This document shows, one piece after another, positions 16,526 through 25,315 of a stretch of 64,000 nucleotides of DNA (the stretch's first letter is position 1; each line of letters begins with the position of its first letter). The DNA is taken from contig NZ_CP068082.1 in the NCBI RefSeq assembly GCF_016724845.1, forward strand, positions 3,782,001 through 3,846,000. Reading direction: 5' to 3'. The DNA is from Sphingobacterium spiritivorum (GTDB taxonomy: Bacteria; Bacteroidota; Bacteroidia; Sphingobacteriales; Sphingobacteriaceae). The notes under the pieces were generated by a model. The model saw only the letters and a list, made by a program, of their open reading frames with translations. It did not search any database and was not told the origin of the DNA. The position numbers were made by a program, and so were the translations under genes.

Positions 16526-16963
16526 TTAGTATTTGCCTAATATGGTTTTGCTTTCTGCAGATACATCGGTAAATAGTTTTTTCATTGTATTTACTTTGTC
16601 CAGCTCTTTTTGCTGATACTCCACGCTTGCGCTATCAACTGCATAGCCCATCATCCAGTCTTCCATAGAGCCGGTTGCCTGTTCCAATTTTGACTTGAGC
16701 GCCGATAATTCAGTTCGTGCTGCAGCGGTATCAAGTGCAGTATTTTTAGCTTTTAATGCTGCAATATTGGTCAGTATAGAATCTATACGGACAGTATTTT
16801 TATCAAAAGTGGAAATCTGCGGCATGATCTCATCATGTATAGCGATAGCTTCTTTTTTTATTGTTTCGATGTCACCACCTTTCTTTTGATCTCCTGAATT
16901 CTGACATGAGATAGCAAAAGCTGATCCTGCTAATAATAAATAGGCCAAATTTTTCATATACAT
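16526..16963 (-). CDS. Small helical lipoprotein (viral A-type inclusion-like annotation)
   Basis: A 145-residue lipoprotein (lipobox AISC) whose mature part is almost entirely alpha-helical, with coiled-coil-like spacing: AIAIHDEIMPQ near the start, then long Lys/Leu/Ala helices and a GSMEDWMMGY turn. Similar Bacteroidota proteins are often labelled viral A-type inclusion protein, a name without functional support. ATG at 16963 or 16957 could start it. It lies 5 bases after the DUF4442 gene and 6 bases before SCO, so it may serve the same respiratory module (inference). Confidence 0.8.
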   Translation of the reverse strand: MYMKNLAYLLLAGSAFAISCQNSGDQKKGGDIETIKKEAIAIHDEIMPQISTFDKNTVRIDSILTNIAALKAKNTALDTAAARTELSALKSKLEQATGSMEDWMMGYAVDSASVEYQQKELDKVNTMKKLFTDVSAESKTILGKY

Positions 16964-16968
16964 TATTT

Positions 16969-17502
16969 TTAGTTTATGGAATTAATATTTATTTCTGAAG
17001 TGTTTATTTCTTCCGTTGAAGGAGTATGCGGGGATTCATGAAGGAGATTGCGAATGTATATCTCATTATTGGAAACGGCGCATAGATTACGGTGTTTGTC
17101 ATAGATTTCTATGGTGAATATTTTGACAATCTTACCTTCATTCTGAATAGAACGAAGAGCGTCACTGATATCGTCCTGAGAGATACGTATGGATATATAC
17201 AGATTACCGTCTCCCGGTTTTTTATATTCTATACGTGCAGATTTAACCCATACTACTGTCTTTTTATATCCTTTTGCCTTGAATATCTGATCGATGAGAA
17301 GGGGGTGTAATGGATCTGTAGCTGAAAATATGGTGCCTCCGAATATTGTTCTGTTACCGTTAATATTAAATAGGCTTCTGAATATCTTGACATCTGCTCC
17401 GCTATAGTCCGGAAGGATCTTTTGTATCCAGATCCGCTGGAATAGAAAAGGCGGATAGCTACGGAGTATCCATTTGAGCATATTGGGACGCAATGTCAGC
17501 AT
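16969..17502 (-). CDS. DUF4442 hotdog-fold protein, thioesterase-like
   Basis: A 177-residue cytoplasmic protein with the DUF4442 layout: an N-terminal PPFLFQRIWI segment, then FNINGNRTIFGGTIFSATDPLHPLLI (a hotdog helix region), VVWVKSARIEYKKPG and alternating strands. Relatives are hotdog-fold proteins presumed to act on acyl-thioesters; the activity here is unknown. It is the first gene of the DUF4442-lipoprotein-SCO-cytochrome run, with a -7 element nine bases upstream of its ATG. The link to the respiratory genes is by position only. Confidence 0.78.
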   Translation of the reverse strand: MLTLRPNMLKWILRSYPPFLFQRIWIQKILPDYSGADVKIFRSLFNINGNRTIFGGTIFSATDPLHPLLIDQIFKAKGYKKTVVWVKSARIEYKKPGDGNLYISIRISQDDISDALRSIQNEGKIVKIFTIEIYDKHRNLCAVSNNEIYIRNLLHESPHTPSTEEINTSEININSIN

Positions 17503-17510
17503 AGTATTTA

Positions 17511-17518
17511 CAAAAATA
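17511..17518 (-). promoter_or_regulatory. -7 promoter element of the DUF4442-SCO-cytochrome operon
   Basis: TATTTTTG on the minus strand matches TAnnTTTG and ends eight bases before the ATG at 17502. No clear -33 box. Confidence 0.5.
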
Positions 17519-17609
17519 GCACAAAAATGAGAGGAAGGCGAACTTATGGGGAATATCTTGCATTAAAATGAAAACTATATTAAATTCGCTTTTCTAAATT
17601 AACCAAACC

Positions 17610-18845
17610 ATGTCTGAACTACAGCAAAGTGTGCTCCCCAATAAACGTGTCTGGATTATTGTTTTCGTTGCTGCCTTAGGGTATTTTGTCGATATCTATG
17701 ATCTGATTATTTTTTCTATAGTTCGGATACAGTCTTTTGGAGATATTGGAGTTGCAGAGGCTGATATGCGAAGTAAAGGCGAATTTGTGTTGAACATGCA
17801 AATGGGAGGACTGTTGATCGGAGGAGTGATCTGGGGTGTGATTGGTGATAAGTACGGACGCCTGAAAGTACTTTTCGGTTCTATTTTACTCTATTCTGTT
17901 GCCAATATTACCAATGGATTTGTTCATGATGTGACGACATACGGAATTATTCGTTTTATTGCCGGCATTGGTTTAGCCGGAGAGCTGGGAGCAGGTATTA
18001 CTCTGGTAAGTGAGAGTATGAGTAAAGAGAAAAGAGGATACGGGACCATGATCGTGGCGGGAGTAGGAGTGCTGGGGGCTATATTGGCTTACTTTGTAGC
18101 AGAATTATTTGATTGGCGTACCGCTTATTTTGTAGGGGGAGGAATGGGATTACTATTACTGCTGTTGCGTGTTGGCGTATTTGAATCAGGGTTGTTTCAT
18201 AATATGAGTAATGCGAATGTACAGAAAGGACAGCTTCGGATGTTGTTCAACAATGCTGCACGTTTCAAGCGGTATTTGTATTGTATGTGTATCGGGCTTC
18301 CGATCTGGTTTGTTGTAGGCGTACTGGTTACACAGTCTCCCGAAATCGGCAAGGCACTGGGTGCTCCGGTCGTATTGAGTGCAGGAAAGGGGGTTATGTT
18401 TACGTATCTGGGAATATCACTTGGCGATTTTATTGCAGGCTTATTGGCTCAGTGGCTTAAATCCCGTAAAAAGGTGGTTTTCATATGTCAGATTCTTATC
18501 ATTATAAGTTCGTGCTGGTATCTGAATAGTGAGGGGCTGACTGAACCTGCTTTTCTCGCGTTAGCCTTTCTGATGGGATTAGGTGTAGGCTACTGGGCAA
18601 CTTTTGTTACGATAGCGGCTGAACAGTTTGGAACTAATCTGAGAGCTACAGTAGCCACGACAGCACCGAACTTTGTCAGGGGCGCTCTTATTCCGTCTAC
18701 CTTGCTCTATGGATATTTTGTTGATATATGGGGCATCGTTACAGCAGCTCTGATCATGGTATTTCTCCTTTCAGGAATTGCCATATTTGCACTGACGCAA
18801 TTAAAAGAAAGCTTTTCCAGAGATCTGGATTATATTGAGGAATAA
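17610..18845 (+). CDS. MFS transporter, metabolite/H+ symporter-like
   Basis: A 411-residue inner-membrane carrier. The first helix ends YFVDIYDLIIF, with the acidic residues seen in the metabolite:H+ symporter branch, and the loop GDKYGRLKVL is the MFS signature between helices 2 and 3. AGIGLAGELGAGITLVSESM in helices 4-5 also fits this branch. A long cytoplasmic loop follows helix 6 (about 200-215). The substrate is unknown; organic acids and sugars are carried by relatives. It stands alone, 107 bases from the divergent DUF4442 operon. Confidence 0.88.
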   Translation: MSELQQSVLPNKRVWIIVFVAALGYFVDIYDLIIFSIVRIQSFGDIGVAEADMRSKGEFVLNMQMGGLLIGGVIWGVIGDKYGRLKVLFGSILLYSVANITNGFVHDVTTYGIIRFIAGIGLAGELGAGITLVSESMSKEKRGYGTMIVAGVGVLGAILAYFVAELFDWRTAYFVGGGMGLLLLLLRVGVFESGLFHNMSNANVQKGQLRMLFNNAARFKRYLYCMCIGLPIWFVVGVLVTQSPEIGKALGAPVVLSAGKGVMFTYLGISLGDFIAGLLAQWLKSRKKVVFICQILIIISSCWYLNSEGLTEPAFLALAFLMGLGVGYWATFVTIAAEQFGTNLRATVATTAPNFVRGALIPSTLLYGYFVDIWGIVTAALIMVFLLSGIAIFALTQLKESFSRDLDYIEE

Positions 18846-18849
18846 CCCA

Positions 18850-19020
18850 TTATCTTTTGGGACATTTCTTGCACCTGCTGCCTCTTTTATATTTTTTGCA
18901 GCACTTTTTGAATACACAGCAGGAAAATCCTGCTGTCGGATTTAATCTTTTATGAAGATCCTCCATCTGTAATTCCGGGGCACATAAATCAAGCATTATT
19001 TGATTTTCTCGATCAATCAT
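18850..19020 (-). CDS. Small Cys- and Lys-rich protein, 56 aa
   Basis: Starts at ATG 19020 and encodes 56 residues. The first 30 residues are ordinary and acidic (MIDRENQIMLDL...); the last 26 hold seven Cys in two clusters (FSCCVFKKCCKKYKRG and CKKCP), almost all other residues being Lys or Arg. This suggests a metal-binding or nucleic-acid-binding tail. The gene is supported by a -7 element four bases before the ATG. It ends four bases from the stop of the convergent MFS gene. Function unknown; I recognise no named family. Confidence 0.65.
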   Translation of the reverse strand: MIDRENQIMLDLCAPELQMEDLHKRLNPTAGFSCCVFKKCCKKYKRGSRCKKCPKR

Positions 19021-19024
19021 GCTG

Positions 19025-19032
19025 CAAAGATA
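19025..19032 (-). promoter_or_regulatory. -7 promoter element of the Cys-rich small gene
   Basis: TATCTTTG on the minus strand, matching TAnnTTTG, four bases before the ATG at 19020. The transcript would be leaderless or nearly so. Confidence 0.6.
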
Positions 19033-19174
19033 AATATTGTTTAGATTTGTTATAAATAATATTTTAAAATATGACAATTCAGCGAGTTAGGCGGTATTGT
19101 CTGATTTTTTTTATGTATGTTGTAACAAAATGTATAATTACGATACCAATTGAATATTAACAGTTAACTGCTTT

Positions 19175-20059
19175 ATGAATTTATTAATCCAAGATCTTAG
19201 TAAAACTTATTCTAACGGCGTAAAAGCGCTGGATCATGTCAATCTGGAGATTACTCCCGGAATGTTTGGACTGCTTGGTCCGAATGGTGCGGGTAAATCC
19301 TCCCTGATGCGTACTATTGCTACTTTACAAAAACCGGATTCGGGAAGTATTCAGTTTGATCATATTAATGTGCTGGAGAATCAAATGGAACTGCGCAAGG
19401 TATTAGGATATCTTCCTCAGGAATTCGGCGTTTATCCTAATCTGTCAGCTCAGGAACTCTTACAATATTTTGCCCGTCTTAAGGGAATTTCTTCAGGTGC
19501 TGACCGTGAAAAAATTATCAAGCGGGTGCTAGAAGTTACTAATTTGTGGGATGTGCGTAATAAGAGTGTAAGCGGGTATTCAGGAGGTATGAAACAGCGC
19601 TTCGGCATTGCTCAGTTATTGCTCAATGATCCGAAACTAATTATTGTAGACGAACCGACAGCAGGTCTGGATCCGGCTGAACGTCATCGTTTTCTGAATG
19701 TACTCCGTGAAATCGGAACGAATCATACCGTAATTTTCTCCACTCATATAGTGGATGATGTCCGTGAATTATGTCACGAACTGGCCATCCTTAACGGCGG
19801 TAAGATTTTGCTTCAGGGCACACCAAAGGATACTATAAGCCAACTTGATGATAAGATCTGGGTGCGTATTATCGGCCGTGAGCAGCTGGACGAATATATT
19901 GGTAAGTTTAATGTTATTTCGACCAATTACAATCAGGATAACACTCTTAATATTCGTGTCTATAGTGACAGTGTACCTGACGAAACCTTTGTAAAAGCTC
20001 AGGTTCAATTAGAGGATGTCTATTTTGTTGCCCTTAAAAAAGATCAGCGTCATGTTTAG
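19175..20059 (+). CDS. ABC transporter ATP-binding protein
   Basis: The nucleotide-binding subunit, 294 residues, cytoplasmic. Walker A is GPNGAGKS at 35-42, the Q-loop is in GYLPQEFGVYP, the signature is YSGGMKQR, Walker B is LIIVDEPTAGLDP, and the switch His is in VIFSTHIVDD. A roughly 60-residue C-terminal extension follows the core, as in other ABC-2 exporter ATPases. It overlaps the permease gene by eight bases (ATGTTTAG), so the two are translationally coupled and surely work together. Confidence 0.95.
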   Translation: MNLLIQDLSKTYSNGVKALDHVNLEITPGMFGLLGPNGAGKSSLMRTIATLQKPDSGSIQFDHINVLENQMELRKVLGYLPQEFGVYPNLSAQELLQYFARLKGISSGADREKIIKRVLEVTNLWDVRNKSVSGYSGGMKQRFGIAQLLLNDPKLIIVDEPTAGLDPAERHRFLNVLREIGTNHTVIFSTHIVDDVRELCHELAILNGGKILLQGTPKDTISQLDDKIWVRIIGREQLDEYIGKFNVISTNYNQDNTLNIRVYSDSVPDETFVKAQVQLEDVYFVALKKDQRHV

Positions 20060-23000
20060 TACTATCTTTAATTTCGAATTTAAACGATGGTTCAAAAATG
20101 CTGCTATATATGTTTACATGGCCTTATTTTTTGGACTGGCGTTGCTGATTATGCTGATGTCACTGGGAATATTTGACGGAATCACAGCTACGACTTCATC
20201 CAATACCTATATGAACTCTCCGCTGGCGATCAGTGATATGATCAACGGCATGTCTGCCCTGATTTATTTTCTGATCCCGACTATCGTAGGAGCTTCTATA
20301 TACCGTGACTTTCAGTATAATGTTCATACCATACTGTTCAGTTACCCCTTTACAAAGACAGATTACCTTCTGGGGAAGTTTTTCGGATCCTTGCTAGTGG
20401 TTCTGATTGTTGTTCTGTCTTCTACATTAGGAATTATTTTAGCGCAGTATGTGCCGGGGATCAATCAGGAATTGCTGGGGCCTAATCATATTTTTGCCTA
20501 TTTTCAGACTTATCTCGTACTGATTATTCCAAATCTGATTTTTATAAGTTCTATTATCCTTGTACTGGTCACGCTCACCCGAAATGTGTATGTGGGTTTT
20601 GTGGCCGTTCTGATTCTGATGGTGCTGCAGGGAGTGATTCACAACCTGAGCAGCAATGTAGATAATCGTTACTGGGGCGCGCTCCTTGATCCTTTCGGAG
20701 AGTCTGCTATCACTTATTACACGCAGTATTGGTCACCCGAAGAGAAGAATGTGAATAATCTTCCTTTTGAAGGAGTTGTTATCTACAACAGATTGATCTG
20801 GCTTGGGGTTTCGGCATTGTTTATAGGAGGTTTTTATACTCTATTTTCTTTTTCACAGAGCAGACTTTCTCTGGTAAAGAGTAAGAAGTCTGAACGGGTT
20901 ACCAAGAATAATTTCGGGAGTATATTCAAAGTTGATCTGCCAAAAGTAAACTATCGTTTTTCCATGGGGCACTACCTGAAAACGACATGGTCCCTTTCTA
21001 ATTATGATTTCAGGTATATCGTCAAAAATCCGGTATTTCTGATTATTTCTCTGATCGGAATTTTATTTGTGCTTCTGATGGCCTCTACTTTCGGAGAAAT
21101 ATTCGGAACATCCACCTATCCTGTGACCTGGAAAATGGTCATGATACCAGGCTCTACATTCAAATTTTTCATGATGATTCTGACTTTCCTGTTTTCAGGA
21201 CTGTTGCTTCACCGCGGAGAGATCTCCAGAATGGGAAGTCTGATCGATTCTACTCCTGTTCCTAACTGGACATTGCTCTTGTCCAAAGTCATTGCTATTA
21301 TCAAGATGCAGCTGTTTCTGATGCTTCTTGTGATCCTGACCTGTATGGCTTATCAGGCCTATTACCAGTACTATAAATTTGAGATCGGACAATATATTAT
21401 GACCTTGATGGTATTTGGTATGTTAAGCAATATCATCTGGCTTTTTCTGGCTGTATTTATCCATACCTTATTTAAAAGTTATCTGAGTGGTTTTTTTGTA
21501 CTCCTGATTCTTTATATAGGCTTACCATTCCTTTCCTTTGCAGGAATCGAACAGGATATCTTTAAGTTTAATCAAGGTCCCAATCTGCAATATTCGGATA
21601 TGGACGGCTTTGGGTTTATTCTGCCATTCCTGACCTACAAGTTTTATTGGTTCCTGTTTGCTATTGTATTGTTGATTCTGGGATTGCTACTTTGGAGAAG
21701 GGGAATATTTTCCGGAGCAAGGGAAAGATGGAATATGCTGAAATCCGGTCTGGATATGAGTAAAGGTATTATACTCGCTGTATGTCTGCTTGGATTTTTA
21801 AGTATAGGATCTGCGATCTATTACGAGGATAATGTAAAGAATCCGTATTATAAAGCGCTCGATATTGAAAAACAAGCTGTACAGTGGGAAAAGAAATATA
21901 AAAAATATCAGTATCGTGCTCAGCCTCGTGTCGTGGACGTAAAGTTTAATCTGGATCTTTTCCCTTCATCCAGATCATTTAAGGCAAAGGCTTCATATGT
22001 TCTCAAAAATAAGACAGCCCAGGCAATAGATACGATATTTGTAAATTATAATGATTACGAATATACCTTCAACTGGAATGTACCTGTCAAACTGATTTCA
22101 GAAGATGATGTGTATAATTTCAATATCTACAGACTTCAGCAACCTTTGTTACCGGGCGATTCTATTGTGCTGACTTTCGAAACAATGAACAAGCCTAATA
22201 CCTGGATCCATGAAAATTCACCTGTAAAAGGAAATGGAACTTTTATTAATAATATGATGTTTCCAAGGATAGGTTATTCGGATCAATCCGAACTGGTGGA
22301 TAATGATATCCGTATCAAATACGGATTGCCGGCTAAAGAAAGGATGGCAAAACCTACTGATCAACGTGCCAGACAGAAAAATTATATCTCTAATGATGCA
22401 GACTGGATCCGGTTTGAAGCAACTATAGGTACAGATGAGAATCAGTTAGCTATTGCTCCGGGATATCTGGTGAAAGAATGGACGAAAGATGGCCGTAAAT
22501 ATTACCAGTATAAAATGGACAGTGAAATGCTGAATTTTTATGCATTTAACTCAGCTCGGTATGCGGTAAAAAAGGACAAATGGAAAGATGTCAATCTTGA
22601 GATTTATTACCATCAGGGGCATGAATACAATCTGGACCGGATGTTAGCTTCCAGTAAGGCTTCATTAGATTATTACACCCGCGAATATAGTCCGTATCAG
22701 CACAGGCAATTGCGCATTATTGAATTTCCACATACCGGAGGTACGTTTGCGCAGTCATTTGCCAATACCATACCTTTTTCAGAGGCTATTGGTTTTATTG
22801 CTGATGTAGATGAAAAGAATCATGATGCTGTAGATTATCCTTATGCGGTCACTGCACATGAGATAGCGCACCAGTGGTGGGCACATCAGGTTGTAGGTGC
22901 TAATGTACAGGGAGCTACTCTGATGTCCGAAAGTATGTCGGAATATTCTTCCCTGAAAGTACTGGAACAACGATACGGTAAAGGACAGATGCGCAAATTT

Positions 23001-23687
23001 CTGAAAGATGCACTGGATAATTATCTCAAAGGCCGCAGTGCCGAACGGCTTGGTGAAAACCCTTTGATGTATAATGAGAATCAACAGTATATTCATTATC
23101 AGAAAGGTTCACTGGTCTTGTATGCGATGAGCGATTATCTGGGAGAAAGTGTGTTCAACCGGACTGTAAAAGGATATCTGGAGCAGACAGCTTTTCAAAA
23201 TCCGCCTTATACTACTTCGCTGGAATTTGTAGATCATTTGCGGAAAGCTACTCCGGACTCGCTTCAATATTTAATAAAAGATATGTTCGAGACGATCACT
23301 TTCTATGAAAATAAGGTTGAAAATGTATCCACTAAGAAGTTAGCCAATGGAAAATATCAGGTAGATATCGTCTTTCAGGTCGCTAAGTACAGAGTGGACA
23401 AAAATGGTAAGCGGATATACGATGACGTCAATCCTGCTGCACAGCCTAAATCCAAAAAAGGAGAGATCCGATCCCTGCCTTTACAGGATTATATTGAGGT
23501 GGGTGTATTTGCTGAATCCAAAAAGGATAATAATGACCAGAAGGAATTATATGTGAAGAAGCATAAGATAGGTCAGGTCAATAATAAACTGTCTATCATT
23601 GTAAATGAAAAACCAACTGCAGTCGGAATAGATCCGTACAACAAACTGATCGATACCAACTCTGATGACAACAGGAAATCAATTTAA
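20052..23687 (+). CDS. ABC-2 permease fused to M1 aminopeptidase domain
   Basis: A 1211-residue membrane protein with two parts. Residues 1-580 hold two sets of about six membrane helices (ABC-2 type permease). A further helix near 585-605 leads to an extracytoplasmic M1-type zinc peptidase domain: a TGGTFAQSFANT stretch takes the place of the exopeptidase GAMEN region, then HEIAHQWW at 936-943 and the third ligand Glu960 in LMSESMSEY; the spacing of 19 residues is one more than in classic M1 enzymes. The catalytic Glu937 is present, so activity is plausible. Whether it trims the exported substrate is inference. Start ATG overlaps the ATPase gene. Confidence 0.93.
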   Translation: MFSTIFNFEFKRWFKNAAIYVYMALFFGLALLIMLMSLGIFDGITATTSSNTYMNSPLAISDMINGMSALIYFLIPTIVGASIYRDFQYNVHTILFSYPFTKTDYLLGKFFGSLLVVLIVVLSSTLGIILAQYVPGINQELLGPNHIFAYFQTYLVLIIPNLIFISSIILVLVTLTRNVYVGFVAVLILMVLQGVIHNLSSNVDNRYWGALLDPFGESAITYYTQYWSPEEKNVNNLPFEGVVIYNRLIWLGVSALFIGGFYTLFSFSQSRLSLVKSKKSERVTKNNFGSIFKVDLPKVNYRFSMGHYLKTTWSLSNYDFRYIVKNPVFLIISLIGILFVLLMASTFGEIFGTSTYPVTWKMVMIPGSTFKFFMMILTFLFSGLLLHRGEISRMGSLIDSTPVPNWTLLLSKVIAIIKMQLFLMLLVILTCMAYQAYYQYYKFEIGQYIMTLMVFGMLSNIIWLFLAVFIHTLFKSYLSGFFVLLILYIGLPFLSFAGIEQDIFKFNQGPNLQYSDMDGFGFILPFLTYKFYWFLFAIVLLILGLLLWRRGIFSGARERWNMLKSGLDMSKGIILAVCLLGFLSIGSAIYYEDNVKNPYYKALDIEKQAVQWEKKYKKYQYRAQPRVVDVKFNLDLFPSSRSFKAKASYVLKNKTAQAIDTIFVNYNDYEYTFNWNVPVKLISEDDVYNFNIYRLQQPLLPGDSIVLTFETMNKPNTWIHENSPVKGNGTFINNMMFPRIGYSDQSELVDNDIRIKYGLPAKERMAKPTDQRARQKNYISNDADWIRFEATIGTDENQLAIAPGYLVKEWTKDGRKYYQYKMDSEMLNFYAFNSARYAVKKDKWKDVNLEIYYHQGHEYNLDRMLASSKASLDYYTREYSPYQHRQLRIIEFPHTGGTFAQSFANTIPFSEAIGFIADVDEKNHDAVDYPYAVTAHEIAHQWWAHQVVGANVQGATLMSESMSEYSSLKVLEQRYGKGQMRKFLKDALDNYLKGRSAERLGENPLMYNENQQYIHYQKGSLVLYAMSDYLGESVFNRTVKGYLEQTAFQNPPYTTSLEFVDHLRKATPDSLQYLIKDMFETITFYENKVENVSTKKLANGKYQVDIVFQVAKYRVDKNGKRIYDDVNPAAQPKSKKGEIRSLPLQDYIEVGVFAESKKDNNDQKELYVKKHKIGQVNNKLSIIVNEKPTAVGIDPYNKLIDTNSDDNRKSI

Positions 23688-23693
23688 GGATTT

Positions 23694-23721
23694 AAAAAAA
23701 AGCGGCTTAGCCGCTTTTTTT
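23694..23721. terminator. Bidirectional terminator between the ABC fusion and udk
   Basis: AGCGGC/GCCGCT stem (23701-23706 with 23710-23715), A run on the left and T run on the right, so it works for both convergent genes. The udk stop codon overlaps its right edge. Confidence 0.88.
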
Positions 23722-24358
23722 ATATTGTTTTTATTTTATGCTTCACCTCCTGACAGATCTCATCTGTCACCATTCGGATAGGTTCCGGATCATCAATATT
23801 ATTGATGATTACTTTATCACAGAATTCTCTGTAGGGTAATAAATATTCATTATAAGACGGTACGACATGGTTTACCCATTTGTAACGTACATCGTCTTCA
23901 TCGTATCCGCGTTCTATGAGGTCTCTTCTCAGACGTCTTTCCAGAGCAACAGATTCTTCCGCATCCAGAAATATACGCATATCCAATAAGTCATTGACTT
24001 CTGTATAATAGAAGATAAACAGCCCTTCAATAATCAGAATGGGAGCCGGTTTGATCTCCAGCATTTTGGGTGTAAGAGCCGGATTATTGAATGTATACTC
24101 TTCTTTAAAAACTGTTTTTCCATCGAAGAGATCTTTGATGTCATTATAAAAAGCGGATCTGTCAATAGAGGTCGGTATATCAAAATTGTACAGTCTGTTT
24201 TCTTCCTGAGTCTTTGTATTTGCCGGAATATAGTAATCATCCTGTGAGATGAGTGTGATCTCATCTTTTGAGAAATGCTGCAGGAAACTATTTAAGAAAA
24301 ATGTTTTACCCGAACCGCTACTTCCTGCGATTCCTATGACGAAGGGTTTGTTATTCAT
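23720..24358 (-). CDS. udk: Uridine kinase
   Basis: Phosphorylates uridine and cytidine in pyrimidine salvage. The 212-residue protein has a P-loop GSSGSGKT at 12-19, the ISQDDYY substrate block, the YNFDIPTSID segment, LIIEGLFIFYY, and the lid region ALERRLRRDLIERGYDEDDVRYKW. The match to the family is complete. It starts 17 bases after the LysM gene and is the last gene of a three-gene minus-strand run (DUF4905-LysM-udk), a grouping without obvious metabolic logic. Confidence 0.94.
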   Translation of the reverse strand: MNNKPFVIGIAGSSGSGKTFFLNSFLQHFSKDEITLISQDDYYIPANTKTQEENRLYNFDIPTSIDRSAFYNDIKDLFDGKTVFKEEYTFNNPALTPKMLEIKPAPILIIEGLFIFYYTEVNDLLDMRIFLDAEESVALERRLRRDLIERGYDEDDVRYKWVNHVVPSYNEYLLPYREFCDKVIINNIDDPEPIRMVTDEICQEVKHKIKTI

Positions 24359-24375
24359 TTATGATACGATACTGT

Positions 24376-25299
24376 TTAATTTTCCAAAGGTACACCATAA
24401 TTTATTTCTACCAAAAAACGCTTATCCAAAGCTCCTATGTAGGAAGCTGCCGATTTGGATAATACGACAATGGCGTTTTCCGTTTCTGCATTGTCATTAA
24501 ACTTTCCGACTACTTTGGCGTAAGTGACATTATGCGTCATGGGATTGGTGATTTTGAGTATAGTGCCAATAGGAGCTGTTTTATGAAGTGCAAGGTTGCT
24601 CTTTCCGTCCGAATTCAGATTACTCATCCATACCGCAATACCTCGTTCTTTTTTCTCCCGGATACCATATTTATTGGCTGAGATTTCATTGTAAGATGAA
24701 TCCCGTTCTGTAGAGTCTACACGGGTCGTATCTATGGGTGTCAGAACGATCTTGGGCTCTTCTACAGGTTTCGGAGGTGTAGGTGTGCTGTTCGGAATTT
24801 TTAACAGTTGATTTTCCTTCAGTGAATTAGAGGTCAGATTATTCAGTTTTTTGATTTCGTCTACAGATACACCGAATCTTCTGGAGATTGCATATAATGT
24901 TTCGCTTTTTCCGACTTTGTATTCTGTAAGAGGAGTTTGCTGCTGTGTATTACCTGTGTTTTTTGACTTTTCCGGTTGAGCAGCTGGTTTTGCAGCTTGC
25001 TGAAACGGTCTGCCGGTGGGAATTTTTACGGTATCTCCTGGACGTAAATCCTTGTTGTTGTTTGCAGCCATAATATTTTTGACTATGGCATTGTACTGAC
25101 GGCCTAATTTATAATAGGTATCCTTTTGTTCAACTTTATGAAGGATGTAAATTTCTCCTTTCACATTTTCAACTCCGATGGAGTCTTTTGGGCTAAAATC
25201 TGTTTTCCACGAAGAGGCGTACAGATTTGAAATAGAAAAGCTAGCAAAAGCAATGACAGCTATCTTTTTATAAAGAGATGATTTCAATAGTTTGTCCAT
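24376..25299 (-). CDS. LysM-domain protein with RlpA-like C terminus
   Basis: A 307-residue exported protein, probably bound to peptidoglycan. A signal peptide (to about residue 28) is followed by two LysM repeats: one at about 50-92 (HKVEQKDTYYKLGRQYNA...KIPTG), one at about 125-170 (YKVGKSETLYAISRRFGVSVDEIKKLN...KIPNS), separated by a Gln/Pro-rich linker. The C-terminal 95 residues (GIAVWMSN...ALHKTAPIGTILKITNPMT...YAKVVGKF...IVVLSKSAASYIGALD) resemble a double-psi beta-barrel of the RlpA type. The catalytic Asp of lytic transglycosylases was not evident, so binding rather than cleavage is likely. Confidence 0.85.
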   Translation of the reverse strand: MDKLLKSSLYKKIAVIAFASFSISNLYASSWKTDFSPKDSIGVENVKGEIYILHKVEQKDTYYKLGRQYNAIVKNIMAANNNKDLRPGDTVKIPTGRPFQQAAKPAAQPEKSKNTGNTQQQTPLTEYKVGKSETLYAISRRFGVSVDEIKKLNNLTSNSLKENQLLKIPNSTPTPPKPVEEPKIVLTPIDTTRVDSTERDSSYNEISANKYGIREKKERGIAVWMSNLNSDGKSNLALHKTAPIGTILKITNPMTHNVTYAKVVGKFNDNAETENAIVVLSKSAASYIGALDKRFLVEINYGVPLEN

Positions 25300-25315
25300 G
25301 ATAAAAATTATGCAA

